61,076 nt of DNA, from NCBI GenBank assembly GCA_964610885.1, contig CAZSWR010000007.1, forward strand, positions 1-61,076, given 5' to 3'. A program made the translations under genes and the position numbers. Position 1 is the stretch's first letter. Every line of letters starts with the position of its first letter. Under the pieces are notes generated by a model, which ran no database searches, had not been told where the DNA came from, and was given only the letters and a program-made list of their open reading frames with translations. The DNA is from CAZSWR01 sp964610885. GTDB lineage: Bacteria > Bacteroidota > Ignavibacteria > Kapaibacteriales > UBA2268. Positions 50,169 to 59,774 of this stretch are shown one piece after another.

Positions 50169-52127
50169 ATGATGATGAAATCAGGCAAAACCATTGTTTT
50201 ATTTGCAATTACGTTCATTCTTTTCCAACTCTCCGAATCCTCGGCCGCCGAGTATCCCTCCGCCACGCAAAACATCGTACAGGATTTCGACGTGCTGAAC
50301 TATTCGGCAGACGTCAACCTGCGCGAAATGCCTTCGCTCCGAATGCAAGGGATTTGCCGCACGCTTCTGCGTTGGACGAATCGATCACCACAATCGAAAT
50401 ATTACTTCAATCTGCGGTCGCTCGTGGTGGATTCCGTCCGGTACAATGGCGTCCCTGCCCAATTCTCGGCCGCTCTCATCCCCGATTCGGCCCGCTTCCA
50501 CTACGAAGTGGCGCCCCCGGCCGATGACACCAAAGATACAGCCACAATCACTATTTACTATAGCGGCACTATGGCAGCAGAAGCCGGCTCATCGCCCTGG
50601 GGCGGAGTGCACGCCACGGAAACGGGTATCTATGCAATGGGCACAGGCTTCCATTGCAATTATGTCTCGACTACGCAATTCTGGCTGCCTGTTTTCGACC
50701 ACCCGCAGGACAAGGCAACTTTCGACTGCCGCTTCACCGTCCCCGCCGGCAAAGTAGTCGCCTCGAACGGAACCCTTCAATTGCACCAACCAGACAACGG
50801 TACCGACATCTACGAATGGACACACAAGCACCCCTGCGCGACCTACCTGCTCACGTTCGCCGCGGACGACTACGTGATGCGCGAAGTGCCCGGATGCCGC
50901 GTCCCGGTTGTATATTTCTCTCTCGCGGCCGACACAGCCGCCTCCGAATATGTCTACAGAATGCTGCCCAAGGCCGTCGAAGCCTTCGAGAGCAAATTTG
51001 TACCATATCCTTTCGAAAAGGTTGGCTACGTTAATACTATTTTGGGTTCAATGGAACACCAGACCATGGTCTCGAGCGCGGTGGACGTGATTCGGAACAT
51101 GTACAGCAGCCACGATTCGCTCGGCCTCGTGCCGCCGCACGAACTTTCGCACCATTGGTTCGGCGATTTGGTTACGTGCCGCGACTTCCGCGATGCCTGG
51201 CTGAACGAAGGCTTTGCCTCATTTTCCGAAGGTATTTGGTACGAATACTGGCAAGGTTTCGAAGGTGGATTCCTGCGCCGGATGGACGAAAGGCTTTCGA
51301 CGTACATCAACAATACAGTAAATAACGATGGAGTGGTTCCGCTCTACGATTTCCCTCGCGAGAGAATATCGAACTACCCCGAAACAATCTACAGCAAGGG
51401 CGCAGTCGTGGTCGGGATGCTCAGGTACGTGCTCGGGGACTCGCTTTTCTTCGGCGCTATCAGGAAATACTTGACCGATTTCGCGTTTTCCACCGCCACC
51501 ACCGAAGACCTTAAGAAAACCATTGAAAGCTACACCGGCCGGGACCTCAGCGTGTTTTTTGACCAATGGGTCTATCGCCCGGGATACCCAATAATCACCG
51601 TTAACGTGGTCAAGTATATCTCAAACGGCAAATTCACAGCGAAGCTGAATATATCCCAAAACAATCCCAAGAGCTGGGGCACTTTCCTGGACGTCCCTGT
51701 GGAAATTGGTTTCCAAAAGGCAGACGGCCACTTCGAATACCACACATATAGCCTCGGCGCAGATACGCTCTTCGTAGCTGAAGAATTCGACCAAGACATC
51801 AGAGGCATCATTGCAAACAGAGGCCCGATCGTCCGCGCATTGGCCAGGTTCAGATCTGTGAACTTCACCTCCACAGAGGGCGAATCCACCCCGGCCAGCA
51901 TTAAAATCGCACCAATTCCTGCATCGGACAGGCTTACGGTCAGCTCGACTGAGCCGATCGACGAGATCACAATTGTCGATATTTTTGGCAACATTTTGTT
52001 CGCAAAATCAAATATTAACGAACTATCGCACACAGTCCTGCTCGAGGGCATGGCGCAAGGCGCATATATCGCCACCGTCCGCACGCGCTGCTCGATTCGT
52101 AGCGAAATGTTTTCTATTATTAAATAA
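50169..52127 (+). CDS. Secreted M1 aminopeptidase with T9SS sorting domain
   Basis: A 652-aa zinc aminopeptidase exported to the surface. The signal peptide is KTIVLFAITFILFQLSESSAA. The M1 N-terminal beta domain follows, then GSMEHQTMV, the exopeptidase motif that is GAMEN in classical members and often G(G/S)MEH in Bacteroidota. The zinc site is H324-ELSH with E347 eighteen residues after H328 (WLNEGFASF). The last 75 residues (IKIAPIPASDRLTVSS, ITIVDIFGNILFAKS, EGMAQGAYIATVRT, SEMFSIIK) are a T9SS type A domain. It probably digests peptides outside the cell. The LysE gene starts 18 bases after its stop. Confidence 0.92.
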   Translation: MMMKSGKTIVLFAITFILFQLSESSAAEYPSATQNIVQDFDVLNYSADVNLREMPSLRMQGICRTLLRWTNRSPQSKYYFNLRSLVVDSVRYNGVPAQFSAALIPDSARFHYEVAPPADDTKDTATITIYYSGTMAAEAGSSPWGGVHATETGIYAMGTGFHCNYVSTTQFWLPVFDHPQDKATFDCRFTVPAGKVVASNGTLQLHQPDNGTDIYEWTHKHPCATYLLTFAADDYVMREVPGCRVPVVYFSLAADTAASEYVYRMLPKAVEAFESKFVPYPFEKVGYVNTILGSMEHQTMVSSAVDVIRNMYSSHDSLGLVPPHELSHHWFGDLVTCRDFRDAWLNEGFASFSEGIWYEYWQGFEGGFLRRMDERLSTYINNTVNNDGVVPLYDFPRERISNYPETIYSKGAVVVGMLRYVLGDSLFFGAIRKYLTDFAFSTATTEDLKKTIESYTGRDLSVFFDQWVYRPGYPIITVNVVKYISNGKFTAKLNISQNNPKSWGTFLDVPVEIGFQKADGHFEYHTYSLGADTLFVAEEFDQDIRGIIANRGPIVRALARFRSVNFTSTEGESTPASIKIAPIPASDRLTVSSTEPIDEITIVDIFGNILFAKSNINELSHTVLLEGMAQGAYIATVRTRCSIRSEMFSIIK

Positions 52128-52145
52128 TTAGATTAGAAATCGGAA

Positions 52146-52775
52146 ATGTCATTTTTTTCAGCACAATTCTTCGCTATTGCGGTAGCGCACTTTTTCGCAG
52201 TAGCCTCGCCGGGGCCTGATTTCGCCATCGCCGTCAAGCAGAGCGTGGCCTACGGCAGCCGCACAGGCATCCAGACGGCCATCGGCATCGGTTTGGGCAT
52301 ACTGTTCCACATAACGTATATCGTGCTCGGCGTGGGCCTTTTCTTACAACAATCCCCCACCGCTTTCATGGTTATGAAATACATCGGCGCGGCCTATCTG
52401 CTGTATATTGGCGTGGCGTCGCTGCTCTCGAAGGGCACGGGCGAAGATTACTCGGGCCAGGCCGCCGTCCGCACTCCCCCGACGACTTCGGCAGCGATCA
52501 TTACGGGGCTGCTGACGAACGCGCTGAATCCGAAAGCCACTCTGTTTTTCCTCTCGTTGTTCACTTTGGCCATCGACCCGGCCACTCCATTTTCGCACGA
52601 AGTGTTCTACGGCATTTATTTATCGTTGGCCACGATGGTATGGTTTTCGTTCATTTCGGTGGTTTTCAACCGCGCCACGGTCAGAAATTTTCTGTTGAGG
52701 GCCGGAATTTGGTTCGACCGCGCGATGGGAGCAGTCCTCGTAATCCTTGCTATTACTTTGATTATATCTAATTAA
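52146..52775 (+). CDS. LysE-family amino acid exporter
   Basis: A 209-aa inner-membrane exporter of the LysE/RhtB family, which pumps amino acids out of the cell. The first helix carries VASPGPDFAIAVKQSVAYGSRTG, the family signature of PGP followed by an AxxxGxRxG loop. Six hydrophobic segments are seen and TNALNPKATLFFLSLF matches the conserved NPK block. It starts 18 bases after the M1 aminopeptidase gene, so they are probably co-transcribed. Exporting surplus amino acids gained through extracellular peptidase activity would fit, but this is an inference. Confidence 0.92.
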   Translation: MSFFSAQFFAIAVAHFFAVASPGPDFAIAVKQSVAYGSRTGIQTAIGIGLGILFHITYIVLGVGLFLQQSPTAFMVMKYIGAAYLLYIGVASLLSKGTGEDYSGQAAVRTPPTTSAAIITGLLTNALNPKATLFFLSLFTLAIDPATPFSHEVFYGIYLSLATMVWFSFISVVFNRATVRNFLLRAGIWFDRAMGAVLVILAITLIISN

Positions 52776-52854
52776 TCGGCAGATTTTTTTCTATCGATAT
52801 TCTTTGTTAATTTTCATTTTTTGAAATATACATATTAGCTTTAATAATATAAAC

Positions 52855-55191
52855 ATGAATAAAAGAAAATTTGATATTAGGAAAATATTGGTTCCGACGG
52901 ACGCCGTGCCGATAATCGTAATTGTTTTTGGTTTGGTCATTGCAATCACCATCTCCGAACAGGCCATCAGGCTCATCGGCGCCTCGATTACGATCCTTGG
53001 CGTCGTGGTCCTTTTCATGCAAATATCCCAGCGGATGAAGAACTACGTGGAGCTGAAAAACCGCCCTGCCGAACCGCCGCCCAATTTCGAGATTAGCAAA
53101 AAAAGCGACGACCGCGCCAATCGCCAGGTTTTCGAGGATTTCCGCGATTCGTTTGGCGATGGCGGGCCAATTGAAGCCCCAACCAAGCAAGCGCCTGAAC
53201 CGGAAGAATTTGACAATCTGCCTACCGAAATCACCGGCGACGAAGGTTTTGCCGTGATTCGCAAAGGAGACAAGCCGGCCCCAACGAAAGAAAAAGCCGC
53301 CGAAGCGCCCAAAGCGAAAACTGATGCCAAAGCCACGGCAGCGCCGAAGGCCCCCGAAGCCACAAAAGCAGAACCGGAAGAAACGCCTGCGCCCGAAGTT
53401 GATCTGGCTGCCGATTTCGACGACGACTTCTCGAGCGTCCGAGTGATCGGCCCGGCAAACAAGCCCAAACACGCCCAGAAAGATAAGCCTGCCCCGAAAG
53501 CCGAAGCACCCGCTGCCAAGCAGGAAGCCACGAGCGCAACCGCAACGCCAGAGGCTCCGGCGGAACTTTTCGCCAAACCGGCCCAAGAAACACCCAGGCA
53601 GCCAATTGCCACGGACAAGCCAGCCGAAGCAGCGCCAGCCGCGCAAGAAACCACGGCCGGGTACAAAGAGAAGAAATTTGAATTCCATATCAATATGCTC
53701 ATCGACGAAGAAGAATCGATGGGCCAAGAACCCCGAAAAGAGTTCCAATCGTTCCTGAGCCGCGTGCTGACCGTGATCCGTAGCGTTACGAACACGCGCA
53801 CCGCCGCTTTCCTGCTGGCCAATTTCGAGAAGAACGAACTCATTTTGGAATCGTACGTATCGAACATCCCGGACGCAGTAACCGGCAAAAGAAAGATTCC
53901 AATAGGCGGCGACGTGGTAAGCCAGATCATTATGAACGTGAAACCCGAAATCCTCACGGACATTGAGCCTTCCGCCGAAATGGACCTTATTCCGTACTAT
54001 ACGAGGCCGGTGGGCATTTCGTCGTTCATCGGCGTGCCTGTTTTCTATAACAACACCGTGATCGGTATTATCTGCGCCGATACAGACGTTACCGACGCAT
54101 ACGACGCCGTTACGGTCGGATTCTTCGGGCATTTCACCAAGCTGGTCGGATCGCTCGTCCACAGCTACACCGAGAAATATGATTTGATCCAATCCACACG
54201 CACTTTGGACTCGATTAACAAATTCCGCGAAATGATGAACGACCCGAAGATGAAAAACGAAGACATCTCGCAGACGATTATTGCCGCGGCAAGCATGATT
54301 TGCGAGTATTCATCGATCGGTATTTGTTCGTTCGACCAGCAATCAGGCCATTGGAAAATCATTGCAATGCACTCGCGGGACAAAGTGGACGAAGAGCTGA
54401 TCGGGAAAGCTGTCAATCCGGAGAATGCACTTATCGGAGCGTGCATCGCCGAGGCGGAAACAGTCTTCCTCTCGCCTCTGCCGGACAACGTGATCCGTAT
54501 TACCAAAAATGAACGCCCGCTTCGGGACGGATTCTTTGCCGCAGTGCCGCTCAAATCGCACCAGCACAGCTATGGAGCGCTTTTCGTGGAGGGCAATTCT
54601 TCGCAGAACATTAATTTCAACGATATACAAGCACTTCGCGCTCTCGCCGAACATGCCGGACTGGCCATTGAGCAACTATTCTTCAACGACATATTGCAAT
54701 CGACAGCGCTTATCGACGGCAACACCGGAATTGCCAATCCTCCGGCTTTCCGCCGCCGCTTTGCCGAGGAAATGCTCCGCGCGAAAGATCTCGGGATGCC
54801 CGCGCAGTTAATACTGTTCCGAATCGATAAATACGCTTCGTTCGACCCGAACACGTACCCCGAACGCATGCAGAGAGTGCTCCAGCACGTGCTCGAAATC
54901 ACCAAGCGCCACCTGAAGGCCTATGACGTCTTTGGCCATTACGACCACGAAACGCTCGGCGTGGTGCTGTCGGCAGTCGATTCCCAAGAGGCACGCCTTT
55001 GGGCCGAACGCCTCCGCTCGGATGTGGCAATTTCCGTCCTCCAGATCGACAAGAGCCGATTCACCGTTACGATGAGCATCGCAGTGGCCGGCGCCGGAAA
55101 AACGTTCGACATGGAAGAAACCGAGCGCAACTGCCTCAAAATGCTCGATATATCGACGAAGAAAACCAATTGCGTAACGGTTTTTGCGTAA
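52855..55191 (+). CDS. Membrane protein with two GAF domains and a degenerate GGDEF domain
   Basis: A 778-aa sensor-like protein. Two membrane helices lie at about residues 18-57 (AVPIIVIVFGLVIAITIS, IGASITILGVVVLFMQI). An Ala/Pro/Lys/Glu-rich unstructured linker covers about 60-275. A GAF domain at about 280-450 (SSFIGVPVFYNNTVIGIICAD) is followed by a second at about 455-612 (FFAAVPLKSHQHSYGALFVEG). The C-terminal 160 residues fold like GGDEF (DGNTGIANPPAFRRRF, then ARLWAERLRSDVA), but the active motif reads GHYDHETLG near residue 694 in place of RYGGDEFA, so it should not make cyclic-di-GMP. It might bind nucleotide or act as a scaffold. It appears to be a single gene between LysE and the FAD enzyme. 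Confidence 0.8.
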   Translation: MNKRKFDIRKILVPTDAVPIIVIVFGLVIAITISEQAIRLIGASITILGVVVLFMQISQRMKNYVELKNRPAEPPPNFEISKKSDDRANRQVFEDFRDSFGDGGPIEAPTKQAPEPEEFDNLPTEITGDEGFAVIRKGDKPAPTKEKAAEAPKAKTDAKATAAPKAPEATKAEPEETPAPEVDLAADFDDDFSSVRVIGPANKPKHAQKDKPAPKAEAPAAKQEATSATATPEAPAELFAKPAQETPRQPIATDKPAEAAPAAQETTAGYKEKKFEFHINMLIDEEESMGQEPRKEFQSFLSRVLTVIRSVTNTRTAAFLLANFEKNELILESYVSNIPDAVTGKRKIPIGGDVVSQIIMNVKPEILTDIEPSAEMDLIPYYTRPVGISSFIGVPVFYNNTVIGIICADTDVTDAYDAVTVGFFGHFTKLVGSLVHSYTEKYDLIQSTRTLDSINKFREMMNDPKMKNEDISQTIIAAASMICEYSSIGICSFDQQSGHWKIIAMHSRDKVDEELIGKAVNPENALIGACIAEAETVFLSPLPDNVIRITKNERPLRDGFFAAVPLKSHQHSYGALFVEGNSSQNINFNDIQALRALAEHAGLAIEQLFFNDILQSTALIDGNTGIANPPAFRRRFAEEMLRAKDLGMPAQLILFRIDKYASFDPNTYPERMQRVLQHVLEITKRHLKAYDVFGHYDHETLGVVLSAVDSQEARLWAERLRSDVAISVLQIDKSRFTVTMSIAVAGAGKTFDMEETERNCLKMLDISTKKTNCVTVFA

Positions 55192-55279
55192 TCCCTGACG
55201 CCACTTCATCGGGCGCGGGGAAAAAGCGGCGTGGAAGAGTTCCGATGCCGGACATATTTATATATTAATCAAAGAAAAA

Positions 55280-56833
55280 ATGCCTCAGAAAATACAAATA
55301 CAACTATCGCCGCGCGACGCTGAACTTGACCACGTGATTGCAGTCCACGCAGCGAGGTCCTTGGCCATTAGCCCCAACGACATTGCAAAGTGCATCGTGG
55401 AGCGCCGTTCGATCGATGCTCGCGGAAAGAATATCAAGATTCTGCTTTCGCTCTGCGTGGTGGCCCATGGCGAACAATACAACGAAATGCCGGACGAAGA
55501 CCGCTTCCTGCTCAAAGATGTACGAAATGCCGAAGAAGTCCACATCGTCGGCTCTGGCCCGGCGGGGCTGTTTGCTGCCCTCTCGCTTATCGAAAACGGT
55601 TTGAAACCTGTCATACTCGAGCGGGGGCTGGCCGTGGAATCCCGCAGGAAAGACGTGGCCGCACTGAACACATCGGGGCTGCTCGCAGAGGATTCCAATT
55701 GGTGCTTCGGCGAGGGCGGAGCCGGGACGTTCACCGACGGCAAGCTATACACACGCTCCACCAAGCGCGGCAACGTGAAGAAAATCATTAACACATTCGT
55801 CGAATTCGGCGCCGACAAGATGATTCGCGAGCTTGCCCGCCCGCACATCGGCACGGACGTCCTGCCGACGATTGTCAAGAATATCCGCCAGGCAATTATC
55901 GATTGCGGCGGGGAGTTCCGTTTCTCGACCAAAGTGAAAGATATCGAGACTATGCGCGGCTCTATTGTTTCCGTCCGCACGGAGGACGGATTCAGGATCC
56001 CGCTCAGCAGGTTAGTCCTTGCCTGCGGCCATTCCGCAAGGGATATGTATGACATACTCCACCGCAGGGAAATCGCCCTCGCAGCGAAGGCATTCGCGAT
56101 TGGCGTGCGCATGGAACACCCGCAGAGCATAATCGACAATATGCAGTACAGAACCAACGGCCGCGGCGAATACCTGCCACCGGCTGAGTATTCATTTACC
56201 GAACAGGTCGATGGGCGCGGAGTGTATTCGTTCTGCATGTGCCCGGGCGGCGTGATCGTGCCGGCAGCGACGAGCCAAGGCGAATTGGTCGTAAATGGTA
56301 TGTCCAATTCGAAGCGAAACCTCCCGTTGGCCAATGCAGGGCTTGTATGCGAAATTCGTTTGGAAGACATACCCGGAGCCGACACCAATCCACTGGCCGG
56401 CCTCGAATTCCAAAGGCAAATCGAACAGGCGTGCTTCGAGGCGGGCGGCGGCAATTTCCGCGCCCCAGCCCAACGTTTGGCCGACTTTACGAGCAAAAAG
56501 CTGTCCCAATCCCTTCGCGAAAGCTCGTACAATCCGGGGCTTACCTCGTGCAACCTCGCGAACCTGCTGCCCAAATCCGTGGCCGCCAGGCTGGCCGGCG
56601 CGCTGAAAGCGATCGGGAACAAGAAGAAAGAGTTCTTTACGAACGAAGCATTGATCGTAGCGCCCGAGACTCGGACTTCATCGCCGGTTTTCGTCTGCCG
56701 TGACGCAGAATCGATGCAGTCAACCAATTGCTTGGGCCTATATCCATGCGGCGAAGGTGCCGGATACGCCGGCGGTATCGTGTCGGCAGCGATCGACGGC
56801 ACGAGCGTGGGTCAAAGAATTGCTCAGGGCTAA
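55280..56833 (+). CDS. FAD-dependent dehydrogenase, COG2509 type
   Basis: A 517-aa flavoprotein of the COG2509 family, widespread but without known substrate. The N-terminal 85 residues form a small domain with IQLSPRDAELDHVIAVHAAR and KNIKILLSLCV, typical of the family. The FAD dinucleotide motif is VHIVGSGPAGLFAALSLIENG followed by ILERG. The diagnostic NWCFGEGGAGTFTDGKLYTR block is intact, and GEGAGYAGGIVSAAIDG closes the FAD site near the C-terminus. It is expected to be cytoplasmic. It lies 88 bases after the GAF protein gene. Confidence 0.92.
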   Translation: MPQKIQIQLSPRDAELDHVIAVHAARSLAISPNDIAKCIVERRSIDARGKNIKILLSLCVVAHGEQYNEMPDEDRFLLKDVRNAEEVHIVGSGPAGLFAALSLIENGLKPVILERGLAVESRRKDVAALNTSGLLAEDSNWCFGEGGAGTFTDGKLYTRSTKRGNVKKIINTFVEFGADKMIRELARPHIGTDVLPTIVKNIRQAIIDCGGEFRFSTKVKDIETMRGSIVSVRTEDGFRIPLSRLVLACGHSARDMYDILHRREIALAAKAFAIGVRMEHPQSIIDNMQYRTNGRGEYLPPAEYSFTEQVDGRGVYSFCMCPGGVIVPAATSQGELVVNGMSNSKRNLPLANAGLVCEIRLEDIPGADTNPLAGLEFQRQIEQACFEAGGGNFRAPAQRLADFTSKKLSQSLRESSYNPGLTSCNLANLLPKSVAARLAGALKAIGNKKKEFFTNEALIVAPETRTSSPVFVCRDAESMQSTNCLGLYPCGEGAGYAGGIVSAAIDGTSVGQRIAQG

Positions 56834-56870
56834 GCGATTTTTGAAATAGCGGCGACTGCCACTTTGTTTT

Positions 56871-56925
56871 AATTCTACATCATTTTGGTGGGTCGAGTTG
56901 TTTGAATTAGTAAACCTCCCCTTTC
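56871..56925 (+). repeat. Noncoding element C, truncated copy 3
   Basis: TTCTACATCATTTTGGTGGG, TCGAGTTGTTTGAATT and AACCTCCCCTTT match the left part of element C at 7481 and 28377. It stops exactly where element A begins three bases later, so it was probably interrupted. Confidence 0.65.
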
Positions 56926-56927
56926 AT

Positions 56928-57061
56928 GGGGCTGTCTTGAAAAGTGTCATTCCGAACGTAGTGAAGAATTCATTGTTGTTTATAAATCCTTACAATATAT
57001 AGATGTTTCACTTCGTTCGACATGACAAAAAAACAGCTTTTCGGGCATTGGAGACAACCCC
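56928..57061. repeat. MITE-like element A, copy 2 (inserted into element C)
   Basis: GGGGCTGTCTTGAAAA at the left and GGAGACAACCCC at the right are worn forms of the perfect ends in copy 1 (4504-4636). The inner pair GAACGTAGTGAAG and TTTCACTTCGTTCG is retained. The element fills the 298-base gap between the FAD enzyme and the GT9 gene together with the element C remnant. Confidence 0.75.
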
Positions 57062-57131
57062 ATTTCAATTATATTGACCATTTCAAAGCATTGAGATGAT
57101 TTTAGGTAAGAATATTGATGAAGGTTGAGCG

Positions 57132-58211
57132 ATGAAGGTTTTAGTTTTAGCATTATCGGGAATTGGCGATGCGCTGATGTTCACGCCCGCGCTAAGGGTG
57201 CTCAAAAGCAAATGCCCTGATGCTCAGGTGGATGTTTTGACTATGTTCAAATCCTGCGGCGAGGTCTTCAAGAACAATCCGAATGTCTCCAACGTCATCT
57301 TTTTCGATTTCATGAACGAAAGCAAGGCCCAAGCGCTGAAATTCGTTATGGGGATGCGCGGCCGATACGACGCCAGCATCAACGTCTATCCGGCGAACCG
57401 CGCGGAGTACAACGGAATGCAATTCATGTTTGGGGCCAAAAAACGCTGCGCCGTCGATTACCTGCGGCGGAACAATCGCAACTTCGCCTTCCTGAACAAC
57501 GTCCGCATTCGCGAAGACGATTCGCTGCACAACGCCCAAGAGAACGTGAAGATGGTTACGAAGCTGCTCGGGCTGCCGGACATGCCCGAGAGCGAAATTC
57601 CCGCCATGGAATACTTCCTGACGGACGAAGACAAGCAATTCGCGAAGGAATACGTTAGCGAAACCTGCGCTGGCCGAATGATAATCGGTTTCCATCCGGG
57701 CTGCAACACGCTCAAGAACCACGCCAACAGGCGCTGGGACGCCTCGCGTTTTGGCGAGCTGGGGCGGCGCCTGGCCGAGCGTTTCGATTGCCAATGCCTC
57801 GTCTTTGGCGGGCCGGAGGAGAAGGATTTGAAAGACTCCGTGGTGGCGGCCGCCGCAACGGACCGAGTGCGCTCCGTCGAGGTGCGGACCTTTTCGCAAT
57901 CGCTCGCGCTGATGCAGCATTGCAACTATTTCATAACGAACGATTCCAGCCTGATGCACGCATCCGCTGCGCTGGGGGTCTATGTGTTCCCAATTATCGG
58001 CCCAACGAATCTGTCCTACATACGGCCCTGGAAAAGCGGATTCACGCCGATCACTTTGGATTTGGAGTGCGCGCCCTGCTTCTACTATTCGCCGAAGCCT
58101 CTTTCCTGCTCGCGCACCGACGTGCAGTTCAAATGCGTCCGCGCGCTCACCGTGGACTTTGCCTATTCGGTAGTGGCGCCCCAAATCGAGTTACTCTCGG
58201 CAGGTTCGTAG
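57132..58211 (+). CDS. Glycosyltransferase family 9 (heptosyltransferase-like)
   Basis: A 359-aa GT-B fold enzyme of family GT9, which transfers heptose or related sugars in lipopolysaccharide core synthesis. The N-terminal KVLVLALSGIGDALMFTPALRVLKSKCPDAQVDVL is the family's glycine-rich first strand and helix. The sugar-nucleotide half has GFHPGCNTLKNHANRRWD, the usual HPG(S/C) phosphate motif, CLVFGGPEEKDL, and FITNDSSLMHASAALGVYVFPIIGPT with the conserved NDS and GPT blocks. It has no signal peptide and acts at the inner face of the membrane. Sugar donor is not certain. It appears as a single gene. Confidence 0.9.
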   Translation: MKVLVLALSGIGDALMFTPALRVLKSKCPDAQVDVLTMFKSCGEVFKNNPNVSNVIFFDFMNESKAQALKFVMGMRGRYDASINVYPANRAEYNGMQFMFGAKKRCAVDYLRRNNRNFAFLNNVRIREDDSLHNAQENVKMVTKLLGLPDMPESEIPAMEYFLTDEDKQFAKEYVSETCAGRMIIGFHPGCNTLKNHANRRWDASRFGELGRRLAERFDCQCLVFGGPEEKDLKDSVVAAAATDRVRSVEVRTFSQSLALMQHCNYFITNDSSLMHASAALGVYVFPIIGPTNLSYIRPWKSGFTPITLDLECAPCFYYSPKPLSCSRTDVQFKCVRALTVDFAYSVVAPQIELLSAGS

Positions 58212-58346
58212 ATGTTCTATTATGCGAACCCGCTGCTCCCACGCAAGACGGCCAATACGAATTTGAAGAAAATTTTGTGATTGTAGATTATTTATCGCGT
58301 AGCGGTTGTTATTAAAGGCAACAGGAAAAAATATTGAGACTGCCGA

Positions 58347-59765
58347 ATGAGAACAATTAAAACAATCATAGTAATATATGCTATGCTAACAACGTTTTGT
58401 TATGCTTCAAGCTATTTTCTGGAAAGCAATTGGATAAAAGCAGACGACGATACTTACATAAATCCGGTGCAGCTGATAAAGGAACATGGAGATTATCTTT
58501 ACGTATGTGGTAACAGCCTTCATTTCTTCAAAGAAGTATATAAAGCGCCCAAATATGATTCTGACGGGAAATTGATTGTAGTTGTCCGAACGAAGTCTTA
58601 TCAGCCCAGAATTGCATCGAATCAATCCGTTTATCCAAAACGATCCGGCATCGTGCGACTTAAGAAGGATGGGACAATTGACAAAGAGTGGAATTCCATT
58701 TTTTTTAACGATGTACAAATACGTGCATTCGATATTATGCCTGATGGAAAGTTGGTTGTAGCTATTGATTCGATAAATAATAATAGTACATTAATTGCTG
58801 AGTTTGATTCATTTGGGAACATGACTAAACTAATCCCACTCGAAAAACTATTTCCTCACATAGTTGATTTTCAGCAACCACCCAAACATAGTGATGTGGT
58901 TCAGATTCGCGTTATTAATTCATATATTTATATTATTGGGGATTTTGGGCGCTATCCTAAGAACTCAATCGATTACCCAATGCATATTATTAGATTAAGC
59001 TCTGATTATTCAATAGATACCACTTTCAATGCAATAGGCACAAGACTCTTTGGGACTGCTATAGGTATTGAATTTCAAAGAGATGGGAAGATAATTATGT
59101 ACGGAAATTTGAAGAATTATCGCAAGACTTATTCATTTCATTTGTGTCGATTAAACCCTGATGGTACATATGATTATACTTTCAATACATTGGGAATTGG
59201 ATTTAACAGTACAGTAAGAGATTGTATTGTTTTACCGGACAACTCACTTCTTGTGGGCGGGTACTTCACCGAGTACAACAATCTACCTGTATCAAATTGT
59301 ATATGCAAGCTAACTGCAGACGGACAGATCGACAAGTCATTCAATAGAAATGTATATGGCGTTTGGGATAATTTCTCAAATCACTTTAGTGTTGAAACGA
59401 TAACGCCCATTTCGGGCAACCGATTTCTTGTCGGAGGAATGTTCTCAAGGTACAATCACCAAGATGTGTATAATTTAATTATGATTGATTCAAGCGGCCA
59501 GTTATTAGAAAGCTTCGATGAATTGTTAGAATACAAACTATTTCGCGTTCATACGATATGCGAGTCAGCAAATGGCGATTTATATGTTGGAGGTGCTTGT
59601 TTCATAGAGAACTGCGATACGAACAAACAGATAGGCATCCTAAAATTCAGCAAATCGAAGGGCTTCGTTGAGTTCTATTTGCTATATTTATCAATTATTT
59701 GTATTTTGGGCATTGCAGTATTTTTGATAATTCGATTCAGAAGGAAATTTCGACGTTCAAATTAA
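58347..59765 (+). CDS. Delta-60 repeat surface protein with C-terminal membrane anchor
   Basis: A 472-aa protein with an N-terminal signal (TIKTIIVIYAMLTTFCYAS) and several delta-60 repeats, beta-propeller-like units seen as D(G)TYDYTFNTLGIG, VRDCIVLPDNSLLVGGYFTEYNN, LTADGQIDKSFN and a further ISGNRFLVGGMFSRYNH. The C-terminus is not a T9SS domain; it is one membrane helix (FYLLYLSIICILGIAVFLIIRF) followed by RRKFRRSN, a tail-anchor layout. The gene is much richer in A and T than its neighbours, which may mean recent arrival. Delta-60 repeat proteins are usually large surface proteins; this one is small. Function unknown. Confidence 0.75.
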   Translation: MRTIKTIIVIYAMLTTFCYASSYFLESNWIKADDDTYINPVQLIKEHGDYLYVCGNSLHFFKEVYKAPKYDSDGKLIVVVRTKSYQPRIASNQSVYPKRSGIVRLKKDGTIDKEWNSIFFNDVQIRAFDIMPDGKLVVAIDSINNNSTLIAEFDSFGNMTKLIPLEKLFPHIVDFQQPPKHSDVVQIRVINSYIYIIGDFGRYPKNSIDYPMHIIRLSSDYSIDTTFNAIGTRLFGTAIGIEFQRDGKIIMYGNLKNYRKTYSFHLCRLNPDGTYDYTFNTLGIGFNSTVRDCIVLPDNSLLVGGYFTEYNNLPVSNCICKLTADGQIDKSFNRNVYGVWDNFSNHFSVETITPISGNRFLVGGMFSRYNHQDVYNLIMIDSSGQLLESFDELLEYKLFRVHTICESANGDLYVGGACFIENCDTNKQIGILKFSKSKGFVEFYLLYLSIICILGIAVFLIIRFRRKFRRSN

Positions 59766-59774
59766 AGTCTTTAG

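Noticed and set aside
55285..56802. 505-codon minus-strand frame opposite the COG2509 enzyme
   Set aside because: Ser- and Pro-rich antisense shadow; the plus-strand protein has complete FAD motifs.
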